64,000 bases of DNA from Prochilodus magdalenae. Taxonomy: Eukaryota > Chordata > Actinopteri > Characiformes > Prochilodontidae. The notes beneath the pieces are model-generated. The model made no database searches. It was not told where the DNA came from and saw only the letters and a list, made by a program, of their open reading frames with translations. Below, piece by piece: positions 26,160 through 37,578 of this stretch. The number at the start of each line of letters is the position of its first letter. The stretch's first letter is position 1. The position numbers and the translations under genes were made by a program. The stretch is taken from the NCBI GenBank assembly GCA_024036415.1, contig JAMWET010000024.1:434001-498000 (forward strand), written 5' to 3'.

Positions 26160-26960
26160 TTGTGACAACATCTCTTATAACAAGCACTTCATACACTTAA
26201 CATCAAAAGAAGACTTGCACCCAAAATCAAGTGTAGGGTTGCAATGCTCCTGGTAAAGAAGATCAACAGTAAATGATGATACATTTTGACTGATATGGAT
26301 AATATTTATTGAGCTACACATGCGGAAGCAGTGTCTCTCAGTATGGCATTGGGCAGCCATGTTTGCTAACGCAAGAAGTTAGACAGCTCACCTTGGAGAT
26401 GTAGAAGGTCTTAATGGCGTCCTGCACTAATCCACCCCTTGCAGCATGATTATGGAGGTGGATGACACCAGGACTTCAGGATGTGTGACGCACGACACCA
26501 GATTTCACACACAATTCATTAGTTGTCTTCACCAAGACAAAAGCACGACTCGTCACTGAAGATGACCAGCTGCCATTCTGAATCAGTCACAGTCTGGCAC
26601 GACACCACTGCAGTCTTCGGTCACGTTGCCATGGTGTTAAAGGCAGTCGTAGTAACGGCCTGCATGTGTCTGCAGTAGGTTTGCCTTTAATCACATCCCT
26701 GTAGCTCTAGACCAAGAAAGGAGCGTAAAGACTTTTTAAACAGTACGTGTTTTGTTGGGCTGTCCCAGTTTTGGGTAAGGCTTGGTTTTAATGTCACATA
26801 AATAACTGTGTTCAATAAAGTCAAATTAAACGTGAACTTGAATTATTTGCATGTTACACAAACCCAGCCACTAAGTTTCATTCCTGTTAGTTGGGTCCTT
26901 TTGTATACAACGGTTTGTGCAGCTATTCTTCTGGTGATGAGTGTTAATAAACTTTGACTG
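26160..26960 (-). mobile_element. Decayed Tc1/IS630-type element, interrupted
   Basis: The blocks at 26200-26665 and 26845-26960 align with 2340-2885 and 3007-3115, so this is another copy of that family. The part between (26674-26830) is unrelated to the 2303 copy. It is instead one arm of the foldback at 26674-27136, so the element was invaded or rearranged. No intact transposase remains. Confidence 0.65.
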
Positions 26961-27136
26961 AACTTAATTTAACTTTCTTGAACACTGGTATTTATTTGAC
27001 ATTAAAATCAAGCTTCCCCAAAACTGGGACAGCTCAACAAAACACGTACTGTGTTTAAAATGTGTTTAGTGTTTACGCTCCTTTCTCGGTTCTGGAGCTG
27101 CAGGGACGTGATTAAAGGAAAACCTGCTGCAGACAT
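26674..27136. repeat. Large foldback palindrome, arms of about 155 bp
   Basis: The left arm (26674-26830: TGTCTGCAGTAGGTTTGCCT, then GTACGTGTTTTGTTGGGCTG) is closely matched by the reverse complement of about 26985-27136 (TGTCTGCAGCAGGTTTTCCT, then GTACGTGTTTTGTTGAGCTG). The arms differ by scattered substitutions and small indels. The spacer holds the tail of the transposon copy described at 26160-26960. It is either a composite or foldback transposon or an inverted duplication. Confidence 0.8.
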
Positions 27137-27698
27137 TCTGCTTCTGTTGTTTGCCTCACATTTGGCAGCCGCTCCATATGTTCGTCATTAGGGCTTTGTT
27201 AGCTCCTGAATGCAGGTGGCGGCGTTCAGCTGGCCTGCTTTTGCACAGACATGACAAAGAAATGTCCCTCTTGACATCATTCCCTGTAAAAACAGCCATA
27301 ACTGAAAATGTCCAGCAGGACTGATTGCTAGAACGTAGAGAAAGTCACTGTGGGACTGAGCATACAAAACAAAATACAAAGCATTTAGTCAGGATTTGCA
27401 GCAAGACTTTTTGTGAGAGTGTACATCTTCAGGGAGGAGATGCATAGTGAGCCACAGATGACACATTATGTAATGAAGAGAGAAAGCAGCATGCTTTTAA
27501 TCATAAACTCCTTTGACTTTTCATAAGATTACAACAGCCTGCCTTCTAACCAGCCTTCTCAAGCTATAAATAAATCAGATCAACCTTGGCCAGTGAAGTA
27601 ATCTTTTCACAACTGACCTATTGATGGCCCATCCACACATGAGTTCTTTGGTAGGTGCAGTTTCAAAGTTGAAAAGCTTTATAATATATATATATATA

Positions 27699-28140
27699 CA
27701 GGGGTTGGACAATGAAACTGAAACACCTGGTTTTAGACCACAGTCATTTATTAGTATGGTGTAGGGCCTCCTTTTGCGGCCAATACAGCGTCAGTTCGTC
27801 TTGGGAATGACATATACAGTCCATATATAGTCCTGCACAGTGGTCAGAGGGATTTTAAGCCATTCTTCTTGCAGGATAGTGGCCAGGTCACTACGTGATG
27901 CTGGTGGAGGTTCGTCCTTCTTGGTGGTATGCTGACATTACCCTGGATACCGTGGCTCTTGATACATCACAAAGACTTGCTGTCTTGGTCACAGATGCGC
28001 CAGCAAGACGTGCACCAACAATCTGTCCTCTTTTGAACTCTGGTATGTCACCCATAATGTTGTGTGCTCAAGTAGGGTGGCCACACATTCATTTTTTCAA
28101 CTCCTAGTCCTCCGTCAAGCGCAATACCTGGACGAACACC
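27699..28140. mobile_element. DNA transposon fragment starting CAGGGGTTGGACAATG
   Basis: The sharp start after a TA run (CAGGGGTTGGACAATGAAAC) is the end of a DNA transposon widespread in fish genomes, recognised from general familiarity and not searched. The following sequence ('gtgtagggcctccttttgcg') fits the same element. No open frame of note is present, and the opposite terminus was not found, so the right limit is approximate. Confidence 0.55.
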
Positions 28141-28375
28141 TATCAGTCCTCTTTTCAGGATGAACTATTTAAAATGTTCACTTGCCAATATTATGTGGGC
28201 CTTTGGCTCCCATCCATTTCCAAAGACATGTCATGTGAAATCCATGTAGCTGTGATGTAGCATTGTTCAAGCAGCCAGGATAAGTAGCTACATACTAACA
28301 ATAATCAATTTCAACCTAAAAAATTTAAAGTTTGTCACTTTATTAGAAGTTTCCAGTTTAAAGTTTATTAATTCA

Positions 28376-28740
28376 TTCGTTTTTTCTAAGTCGCTCATCC
28401 AGCTGGGTCGTGGGTGATGCTGGAGCTCACTGGGTGGCAGGAAACCATCACCAGGCTGCTAGACGTAGGGCTACGATGTGCTCATCGTAGGGCTCATACA
28501 CATAGACATACACATTCACTTACACACAGGGGCATCTCCAGTTCAACAGAGCGCAAGAACATGCAAACTCCACACAGAAAGGACCCGGGCCCCCCTGCTG
28601 GAAATCAGACATTGGGAGAACATACAAACTCCACACAGAAAGGACCCGGGCCCCCCAGCTGGAAATCAGACATTGGGAGAACATACAAACTCCACACAGA
28701 AAGGACCCGGGCCCCCCAGTTGGAAATCAAACAAAGATTT
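28376..28740. repeat. SINE-like segment with 61-bp unit in three copies
   Basis: CAAACTCCACACAGAAAGGA starts at 28564, 28625 and 28686, giving a 61-bp period with few differences. The unit and the preceding sequence resemble a dispersed fish retroelement (its 'acatgcaaactccacacagaaagg' block). The open frames crossing it are not genes. Confidence 0.85.
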
Positions 28741-28899
28741 CCCTGATGCTATGAAATGTGCTAACACTGCACCGCAATGGAAACTGCAGACACAACCCAT
28801 CTTTCCTTTATCAGGAGGTTTGACCTTTCACATGATCATTGAAATGAATAATGTAATACTCAGAAGACTCCAAATCTGTAATTTGTCATCAGGCTGAAC

Positions 28900-31800
28900 A
28901 GAAGTAGAGTACAGACTTCAGCAAGCTTGAGCAGCAGAACTGCACCCTCAGAATTATTGCAGTCTTTGAGAAACACTGCTTTAGCCTTTCTCAGGATCTC
29001 TCCAGCTGTGTGATGTGCAGACAGCTCATGCAGCATTGTTATTGATTTTGCATTAGAGTCTATATGATCTTTGCACAGCCTGGGTCATTACCCTGAGGGA
29101 AGGGCACTGTTATGATGAGGGGTCCTCACAGAATGGGAGCTTTTGGGGGGTCACCCTCAACCCCCAGTGGGGGTGTCTTTTCTCCTAAGCAGCACGACTA
29201 TGCTTTTCACTAAATGCTAGAGATTTCCTGTTATGAATCTAAATTTAAGTGATACAAATATTCCATTGTGTCACAATAGGCAAGGAGTAGTGTGATCACT
29301 TTGCACTGTTGCCTTAGCAATTGCATACCAGGAAAAATGTAAAAATAATAATAATAATAATAATAACGGCCAAAATTGAACAATGTAATTTGTTAACAGC
29401 TGTGCAAGAAAACTAATAGTGATGCTTACTGAAGTCAAGGGGAACATAAAATCCTATAAAGACATATAACCAGTGCTAAAAATATTACACCAGTGTTGGA
29501 ATGTTTTATGCTGTTTTGTGTTCAGACTGCATTTTAAATATCTAAAAGATAAAAACCTTGACAAGCTAGGATTTTGTATAAATGGTCCATGGTCCACGGA
29601 TTCACTTAGGAGCGCTCTGTAGCATCTGATTTGACGACATGCTGATTGTGCTGTCTTATCAGTGAATGTTTTACATGCATTCTGCAGTTATCTGATTATT
29701 TAAGTGGTCATGTAAAAAGCATGCTCTGATTTCCTAGACGAGAAGAATAGAGAAACAGAAACAAAAGCACATCTCCAAACACAAATGCTTTCATTTATGA
29801 TTGATATCAAACAACCACAATACTTATTAAACATCATGTGCGCACACAATTAGAGTCACACAATTAGAGTCACACAATTAGAGTCAGAAATCTGTACCAT
29901 GAAAATATATTTTTACTTTTATCTATTTTAGTTTTATCATAAGCATAGGTTCATGTCAACTTTAATAAGAAACAACATCTTTTCTCAGGAAACAGTCACG
30001 TGTGCATGACACTACATACAGTTACATACAGATAGATATTATTGATCCAGTATGAAATGTAACAGCCAGTAGCAATTTCACAATAATACCCTGCAACTAT
30101 GTTTTATGACAGATGTCCTCGAGTGATTTAACTGTTATGACCTAATGGCTGTGCCAAACAGTCTCATGTAGAACCTGGAAGGCCTTTGGTGTGCGTCTAG
30201 GACATTACGTACTGCTTGGAAACGTAAGCTGTTTTGTTGCTTTGCTTGTGCTTAGCTGTTGAGAGCTCTTTCAATGATGAAAGGTCACAGTGGCTGTTTT
30301 CCAAGCATCCAACAGAGGTGCCGCCGGTGGAAACGTATTGATATGAGCGACCAGAAATAGACATTTTGCCCCTCGGACCACAGCACAAAAAATCATCTTT
30401 CATTAGAGCTCTCTGGGCTGATTTCCTTTGACACGTACACTCTCTCCCCCAACCCCCACCCCTTACTCCCTCACACACATAATCAACACAGGAATAAACA
30501 AGCTCTCAGTGTGGTAAGCTGATGAGAGGAGCGAAAAAACACTCAGATGAGGATATATGAGTGGCCAGAATCATAGGTCTGAGCAAACATGCAGCTGATG
30601 ATCTGCACTTTGCATTGAAAGGCCACTTTTGTTTACTGCGAGGGAATCTAACACACATGTTCGAGTCTCAAACACACATAGTACTGTAGCTAACATTTAG
30701 GAAACCTGCTTATAAAGACCCACACAGCCCAAAAAACTAAAAGATGTATGGTACAATAACTGTATGGTAGAACAGCGAGAAACCAAGTTTGAAGTTTTCA
30801 TTTTTAGATTGGGATTAAATGACATCCCAATGACACGCCTGTTTTAAAGCCATCCTGCCGAGTCTGTCACAAATAGACGGTGTAAATAATAGAATAATAA
30901 TAATAAAGAATAATACCTTAATACTGAGGTTATGGTACAGTAATACCATACCTACACATGACCTGATCTTGACATCTTTGATCAACACACTTATGTTGGG
31001 CCACCTTAAATGTAAAAATTGAGACAATAACTGCTGAACACTTCAGTTCAGACCCTCACAAATCCTGCTGGATATGGATGACCGGGTTTGAGCCCACTCA
31101 CTGGACACCAGGACTGTGGCCAAACTGGTGGTGGGGAGGAAGGAGGAGAAATATAAGCATTGGCACCTGAAAGTAGCAAAACATCAGCGTAAGTTGAATC
31201 TTTTCAAATACAGGTGGCATATTGTGATTGGTTAGAGTAATGAATGAATGAGTGACATAACATTGGAGTCGTCCTGGCAGAACTTTCGCTAAAGCTTACA
31301 TTTCTACAATTTACACAGAGAAACAGCTGAACTACAATCTGTTATTATAGAAATACAAATAATAAGTTTAGACAAAAATTTATTAACTGACCAGGGGATA
31401 TTTGTGTCTGGAGGATGGTACATTGATTTAAAGGCCCAAGTGCAGAGCCATCATACCAACAATGCAGTAAGCAAATCGGTCTTGGACTGAATTACTGTTA
31501 GGATAGAAATTAACATCCGGTTGTATTCCAGTAGCAGTCTGGTTGTTAAGCTCTCCATGTGCAATTATCTTCTATGACAAGCAGGGAAAGTGAAATGGCA
31601 TTGCACATCAAGAGAGAACAGGTGAACGTGATGGTGAATTTCAATGGAGACATTCATTACAGTGAGTGACAGGGAATGTTACACGTCTTGTTAGAGATCT
31701 TTCTGTCTGTTTCACCCTTTCTTTCTAAATGGAATATTTAATGTACATGTGTTAATAAAGAGCAGTGATTGATTATTTCAGTTCTGAATGTTTGTAACCA

Positions 31801-32550
31801 AAATGAGCTCAAGTGTTGTGGTGTTTTATTTGTATAAGAAACCGAGTGTATATGTAATTAGAAACAGCAATAAATTGTGTATCTATTGATGTTGAATTGA
31901 TTTTAGCTGAGTTGGTTTTGGAACTGCTTTCTCCAGCTGTTGCTTTCTGTCTGATATGTAGAATGTCCTGTTGAAAAGTGGCATGTTGCATCTCCCAAGC
32001 ACAGGGACTCACTTTGTTTCCTGGTGAGTCAGCTAGCTTTGCTCTGTAGCTGAATTTTATTTGTATTTTAGGGCTTGAAAACAATGTTTCTATGAATGAG
32101 CTGCTGGACGCCCACTCTCCACTAGCTCTGAGTCATTGACTGAAGATGTGTGTGCTTCGAGTCAGTGGGGGCAGCAACCAACTGTGTGAGATAAAGAATG
32201 TAATACAACTTACAATCATACTGCAACAAGCAAAACCCCATACATACATACATACATACATACATATACAGTATATAAACACATACATACATATAAATAT
32301 ATAGCACCAATTATTGGCACCCCTATATATCTTTCTGAATCAAATGGAACTGAAACATTTTGCCCTTTTTTCAGGACACTTTTAGAAGACCATCTGAGTG
32401 CTTAAGCATTCATCCAGGAGTTCCCATTTCACTATGATTATAAACAGTGTGCAGTCTCTACCCCAGTACTGTCTGCCTAGTTCACTCACCATAGTGGCAC
32501 TAAAGCTAGACAACAAATGGTTTGATTGAGCAATTTCTATTTATAGTTTT
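28900..32550. other. Intergenic spacer without recognised genes
   Basis: The stretch contains an (AAT)n run at about 29342-29366, a threefold ACACAATTAGAGTC at about 29845-29885 and a (CATA)n run at about 32239-32275. Minus-strand open frames (for example 30197-30478, 31809-32084) show no family motif. Confidence 0.6.
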
Positions 32551-32554
32551 ATGA

Positions 32555-32890
32555 AGTGTGTTGGTGGTGTGGCATAGTGGTGGACTGGATAATGCCTGGA
32601 CCTGGGCCTGGGTTTGTTTCCCAGCTGGAGTGTCTGGGGTTCTTTTAGTCTAAAGACATACACTCATTGGAGTGTATGTCCAATCATCAATCTCCAATCA
32701 TACATTGGAGATTGTTAAATTGCCCCCTGTGTGTGTATGTGTGTGTTTGTGTGTCTGCCCTGCGATGGCCTGTACAGGGCTTTTAATGCCTTCTGCCCTA
32801 TGAGTGCTGGGACAGACTCCAGCACCAACTGCAAGACAGAAGGATAAGCAGCTTAGAACATGAATGAATTAATGAATGAATAAATAAAAA
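32555..32890 (+). mobile_element. tRNA-derived SINE-like element
   Basis: The 5' part (GTGGCATAGTGGTGGACTGG, then GGGTTTGTTTCCC) resembles pol III A and B boxes. The 3' part (GACAGACTCCAGCACC, then GAAGGATAAGCAGCTTAGAA and an AATGAATGAAT tail) matches a common fish SINE ending. It is diverged. Confidence 0.6.
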
Positions 32891-34690
32891 GGCATGTTGA
32901 TCTTCATAAATCAAGCAACAGCTTTCTAAAACACTGCTTCACACCAATAATGCACACAACATCGACTGTTAGAGCAATAAACAGCCAGAGCTGTAATGAA
33001 ACAGTTAATTTTGCCCCTTCACGTCGTAATGAGGATGTTGGAGAAATTGTGGGTAATTTGCAGAAGATAGTAGAAGGTAGTGGCTTCACTCCAGTTCTTG
33101 GCATCTCCAGTTCTACAATTACAATTAGATGCCCTCTGCATGCTAAAAACAGAGAGTGGAAGGCATGCAAGAAAAACCACACATGTATGTGGCACAAGTG
33201 GATCTGGGTTCTGATCAGTGGGGTTTGGCATAGTAACAAGGATGATGTACAGAGACAAACCCCGTCTGGATTTGTCAAGAAAGCTAACACTGTGATGTTA
33301 CATTGCAGCTATGAAGTCTATAATTATGGATCTGACCTTATTTGATCACCCTGAACATAGCAGACAGCTAAACTTGCCTTTATATAATGAACTGTCAGGT
33401 TTTTAGCATGCAGAGAAACTGTTGTGGCTGGACACAGATGCATATAGTGGTAACTGCAATGTGTAACTCCAAGATTTGAAGATGATGGTGGTGTCGGTCA
33501 GATTGATGCTCCGCTGGTCAGGCTAAAGCATCTTTATACCACTGGTATTGTTCAGGTCCCTGCTCAATTTGGTAAGCAGTGGAGTTAAGCCCTGTAGTGC
33601 TGTGCACTGGACTGACCCATTCATCTTTGGGCTAAGGGAATTTGAAGACACAGAGTGTGTGAGCGCCTTATATCCTGGCAGGACTGACATCCGACTACAT
33701 ACTAACATCGTGGGGATAGTTTGCTGCCTAGTGCCAATGGGCACAACTGTTGCAAATGACAGAAAGCTGATTTCTGATATATCTGACAAAATATTGCAGT
33801 ACATAGGGGTATGAAGCATGTGTGTGTGGAATTGCACCCTTGTGGAAAATTATTGTATATGATTTATAAGGCAATGCAATGCAATGCCCAATTCATATTT
33901 ACATCCTATATATTTTCCACAGTTTACATTACTTGATCTATTAAAAAAAAGCTAACTTTTAATGAACAGGCTTTTTAAATATTGCTCAGACTTTGCTCAT
34001 TGACTGCATAAATGCATGTCAGGGTTTAACAGGGTTGTATAAGGCTAGTTGTTCAATGTTTGACACCCAAATTTGGCAAACTCTGTCACCTCATGGTCTA
34101 ATTTGTGATGGCTGGGGCCCCTAGGGGCCATGGTTGGTTAAGTGGCTCTTTAATAGTACTTGGGCATGCCTCTCGTTTGACGTATGACAGCTTACTGAAA
34201 AGGTCCTATAAAGCCAACCAAACTCCACCTCAAAACTTTTGGGGGCTTGCACATGCCTAATCAGGTGCTCCTTTAGGCCACTGTAGGTAAATAGGCCTTA
34301 AATATTTATATTCTAAAACGTATGGCCCACAATGACTTTTTAAAGGGGTCATATAAACCCAACCCTTTGACCTTTGACATCTACACCTAACATATTCAGT
34401 TGCACGGCCTAGATTATGTGTGCATATTTGGGACCCTTAGCCATCACACCTGGTTAATAGAGCTCTTGAATATTTCTTGCGAAGAATACTTGGGAGTATT
34501 ACTTGCATACTCCCTTGGTCTTGGTTATAGCAATTGGCCTATGGTGACTTATTTCAAAGACCTTGTGACCTTTGACCCAACTCGGCACACTTGGTTTTAA
34601 CTCATATGATTAATCTGGACATGTCTGGTTTACAGTTCTTATAAGCCACGATTGGTTGTTAGGCCTTTTGAATGTAACTTCCGCATTACC
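32891..34690. other. Intergenic spacer, open frames of unknown value
   Basis: A plus-strand open frame at 32950-33345 (131 codons) overlaps a minus-strand one at 32904-33290. Neither has a signal peptide, a domain motif or splice context that I recognise. A further pair of opposed frames lies at 33523-33837. I leave these uncalled as genes. Confidence 0.5.
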
Positions 34691-34692
34691 TA

Positions 34693-35356
34693 CAGAGGAG
34701 GAAATAAATATTTGATCCCTTGCTGATTTTTTAAGTTTGCCCACTGACAAAGATATGAACAGTCTATCATTTTAAGGGTAGGTTTATTTTAACAGTGAAA
34801 AATAGAATATCAAAAAGAAAATCCAGAAAATTACACTGTATAAAATATATAAATTGAATTGCATTTTGCAGAGAGAAATAAGTATTTGATCCCCTAGCAA
34901 ACATTGAGTTCTGGCTCCTACAGACCAGTTAGACGCTCCTAATCACCTCGTTACCTGCATTAAAGACAGCTGTCTTAAATTGTCACCTGTATAAAAGACA
35001 CCTGTCCACAGACTCAATTAATCAGTCAGACTGTAACCTCTCCAACATGGGCAAGACCAAAGAGCTTTCTAAGGATGTCAGGGACAAGATCATAGACCTG
35101 CACAAGGCTGGACTGGGCTACAAAAGCTTAAGTAAGACGCTGGGTGAGTAGGAGACAACTGTTGGTGCCACGGTAAGAAAATGGAGGAAATACAAAATGA
35201 CTGTCAATCGACCTCGATCTGGGGCTCCATGCAAAATCTCACCTTGTGGGGAATGCTTGATCATGAGGAAGGTGAGAAATCAGCCTAAAACTACACAGGG
35301 GGAGCTTGTTAATGACCTTGACCACAGTCACCAAGAAAACCATTGGTAACACATTA
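34693..35356 (+). mobile_element. 5' part of a Tc1-like transposon
   Basis: After a TA dinucleotide the element begins CAGAGGAGGAAATAAATATT and repeats a similar block at about 34878 (AATAAGTATTTGATCCCCTA), as in IR/DR Tc1 elements. An ATG at 35047 starts the transposase N-terminal helix-turn-helix ([20 protein letters not shown]), broken by a TAG at about 35149. Homology stops near 35356 with no right inverted repeat, so the copy is 3'-truncated. Confidence 0.85.
35047..35345 (+). pseudogene. Truncated Tc1 transposase N-terminus
   Basis: The frame begins [20 protein letters not shown] and continues [14 protein letters not shown] before an in-frame stop. The reading then resumes with [12 protein letters not shown] and CKISPCGE. 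This is the paired-type DNA-binding region of Tc1 transposases. The catalytic domain is absent. Confidence 0.8.
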
Positions 35357-36876
35357 CAAAATCCACATCTGTATTTATGGTGTATTGCAAGATTCATATA
35401 AAACTTAATTTGTGGCCTCTGAACCCCAAAGCCAGACATATAATTATTAAATCATATGCTTTACTATTTACTACCATTACTACACTATTATTCCAAATGT
35501 AAACAAGTTACCAGCAACCTGCTTTAATAGCAAAGCAAGAAACTGATTAATTATAATGGTTGCAGTTTTGAAACAGAGACAGAAGCAGGGATATATATAA
35601 GGATGATGTATCAACATCATGGATCATAATACATGATTCATCATTAGATGCTCATCTTAAGTGAAGGTCCTCCCTTAAACATAGCTCATTTTAAGGCGTT
35701 GTAGCTTTTTAAAAAGAATTATCAGATTGAAGTTTACCAGAGAACAATATTTTTGAAATGGGTCTCAGGAAAGCATGGCAATGTGTTGTCTCTCTTTTTG
35801 AATCATTTCATTACATTCTCATATATTAACCAGCCAAAACTGTTTTTCACAAAGCATTAAAGCATACGTGGACGCCAGACTGAAGAGGGACGCGGGTGTG
35901 CCTGTGAGGATGTGAGGAGTTATTGGGTTTGCATTTTGTGGCCTTGGCCTCCTGCGGTCTCTATGGAAACCCCCATCTGCAGCAGCGGCAGCAGCCTCTG
36001 TAAGAATTTAATAGGTGTACGTTCGTTCCCACAGCGACCAGATGCCTGAGAAAGTCGGCGTCAATCACTGCTGCAATTTGAGGGTACATCTCTAATAGCT
36101 GGAACACACTGGTGCCATGCTTCCTCAGGAGCAACACAGCACATCAGAGCCTCATTTTCATCCCTGCTCTGAACAGGTTTAGGCCTATTAGGCCATTTGG
36201 AGCTGTGTTGTAAAACAAACCTTATTTGGCATGATACAGGTAAAAAAGGTCATTACCACTGGAAATAGGTCTGATCTAACAGACAGCAGCTTCCAACTAG
36301 GACTATGTGTTGTGAACTGTGTTGGAGCAAAATGTGGACCATCTTGGGACCCCAAGTGCTAAGTTAAGATCCATTGTGCTAGGACACTAAAACATTATAT
36401 AATAATGGTATTTTTTTAAGTACATATGTAATGTAGATTAAAAACTTTTTACATTTTTTTGTACATTTACTGGTATATTGTAATATGTTCTATCTAGGTT
36501 CTGTATTATGTATGTAAACATTATTTCTATACCTAAATCCCCTTAAATGAAACCTGTATTGGTTGAAAAAAGTATGTAACTTACATATACACATTGTTTT
36601 ATTCAGTGTAAATAAAACAAACTTGCTCATATATGCTTGTTGCACTGTGATATTGTGAGCGACAGAGTAACAGTATTGCCCAGTCACACAGTTCCATCTA
36701 GTGGTTGGAAATAGGAACTGCCATGATGAATGAGTCTGTTTTCATAGTAGGTTTGAAATGATGAAAGAACATGTTGCACTTTTAAAGAAAGATTTCACTC
36801 TACTAGCTAAGGATGCCCTTTTCACTACTGAGATTAAAGTCAGGGTTCGCTATGGGACTCCACCAACAAGATGGAA

Positions 36877-36877
36877 T

Positions 36878-36936
<59 letters not shown>
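36877..36936. repeat. (GATA)n microsatellite
   Basis: This is a run of about 14 GATA/TAGA units about 600 bp upstream of the SRCR gene's start codon. Confidence 0.97.
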
Positions 36937-36937
<1 letters not shown>

Positions 36938-37118
36938 ACACACACTGATATACCACAACTGTGGAGGTTCTGACCGTTGAGGAACATGATGCTACCAAAG
37001 TATACAATGAAACAGATGGACAACAGTCTGTAACTGTAAAACTACAATGTTTATTTGTCTGTGTGTGTGTGTGTGCGTGTGTGAGTATGTGTGTTCATGT
37101 ATGTGTGTGTGTGCGTGT

Positions 37119-37520
37119 GATGGTTATCAGTCTCTGCAGGTGCAGCATTAGTGCTGTATTACACTGGAGTGTTTCCTCTCTGAGGTCAGTCTCCTGTATG
37201 TTGGTGTGTTTCTCACCACACTGCTGTGAGCGTCTCTCCTCACACACACTCCTCTAGAGACGGAGGTGGAGTTCTGTTCATCAGCGCTGACGCTCTTTTG
37301 ATATATATGGAGGGAGAGAAAATGCCTCCTCTGATTTGTCACTGAAAATGTTTGATGATTTCCTCTTCTCTTTCAAATAAGGTAATAGTGAGTGTGATTG
37401 GCGGCTTGAATCTCTCTCTCTGTAGGGGCCTAAAGGGAGTTTGTTCAGTCTCTCTGGGGTAGAGGAGGTGAAGCTGGTTCTGCTGCTGAGTTGAACGGAC
37501 TGTGTGTAGAATAGAGGGAG
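37119..37520 (+). promoter_or_regulatory. Putative promoter/5' UTR of SRCR gene copy 1
   Basis: This 400-bp stretch just upstream of the signal-peptide ATG is almost identical to 61038-61443 upstream of the second gene copy. It includes a TATA-like GATATATA at about 37299 and the purine/pyrimidine block TTTCCTCTTCTCTTT, whose reverse strand contains GAGGAA, the core of PU.1/Ets sites typical of myeloid promoters. The duplication and position support a promoter; the factor sites are inference only. Confidence 0.5.
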
Positions 37521-37578
37521 ATGGACAGCTGTGTGGTTCTCATTCTACTGTCCTCTACAATCACTCTCTCCACAGCTG
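37521..37578 (+). CDS. SRCR gene copy 1, exon 1: signal peptide
   Basis: The ATG at 37521 opens [19 protein letters not shown], a hydrophobic signal peptide, followed by the donor GTAAGT at 37579. The exon ends on the first base of a Gly codon (phase 1). The start is chosen because the same exon, sequence and position recur in the second gene copy at 61444. Confidence 0.9.

Noticed and set aside
28414..28897. Open frames with a repeated TERTRAPQLEI-like or HTNSTQKGPGPP-like unit
   Set aside because: The protein repeat only reflects the 61-bp DNA triplicate in a SINE-like segment, readable in two frames at once.
32904..33345. Opposed open frames of 128 and 131 codons
   Set aside because: Neither shows a family motif, signal peptide or promoter context. 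Overlap on both strands suggests chance lack of stops or decayed repeat sequence.
36877..36936. CRISPR-like array
   Set aside because: It is a simple GATA microsatellite in a vertebrate genome, without spacers or cas genes.
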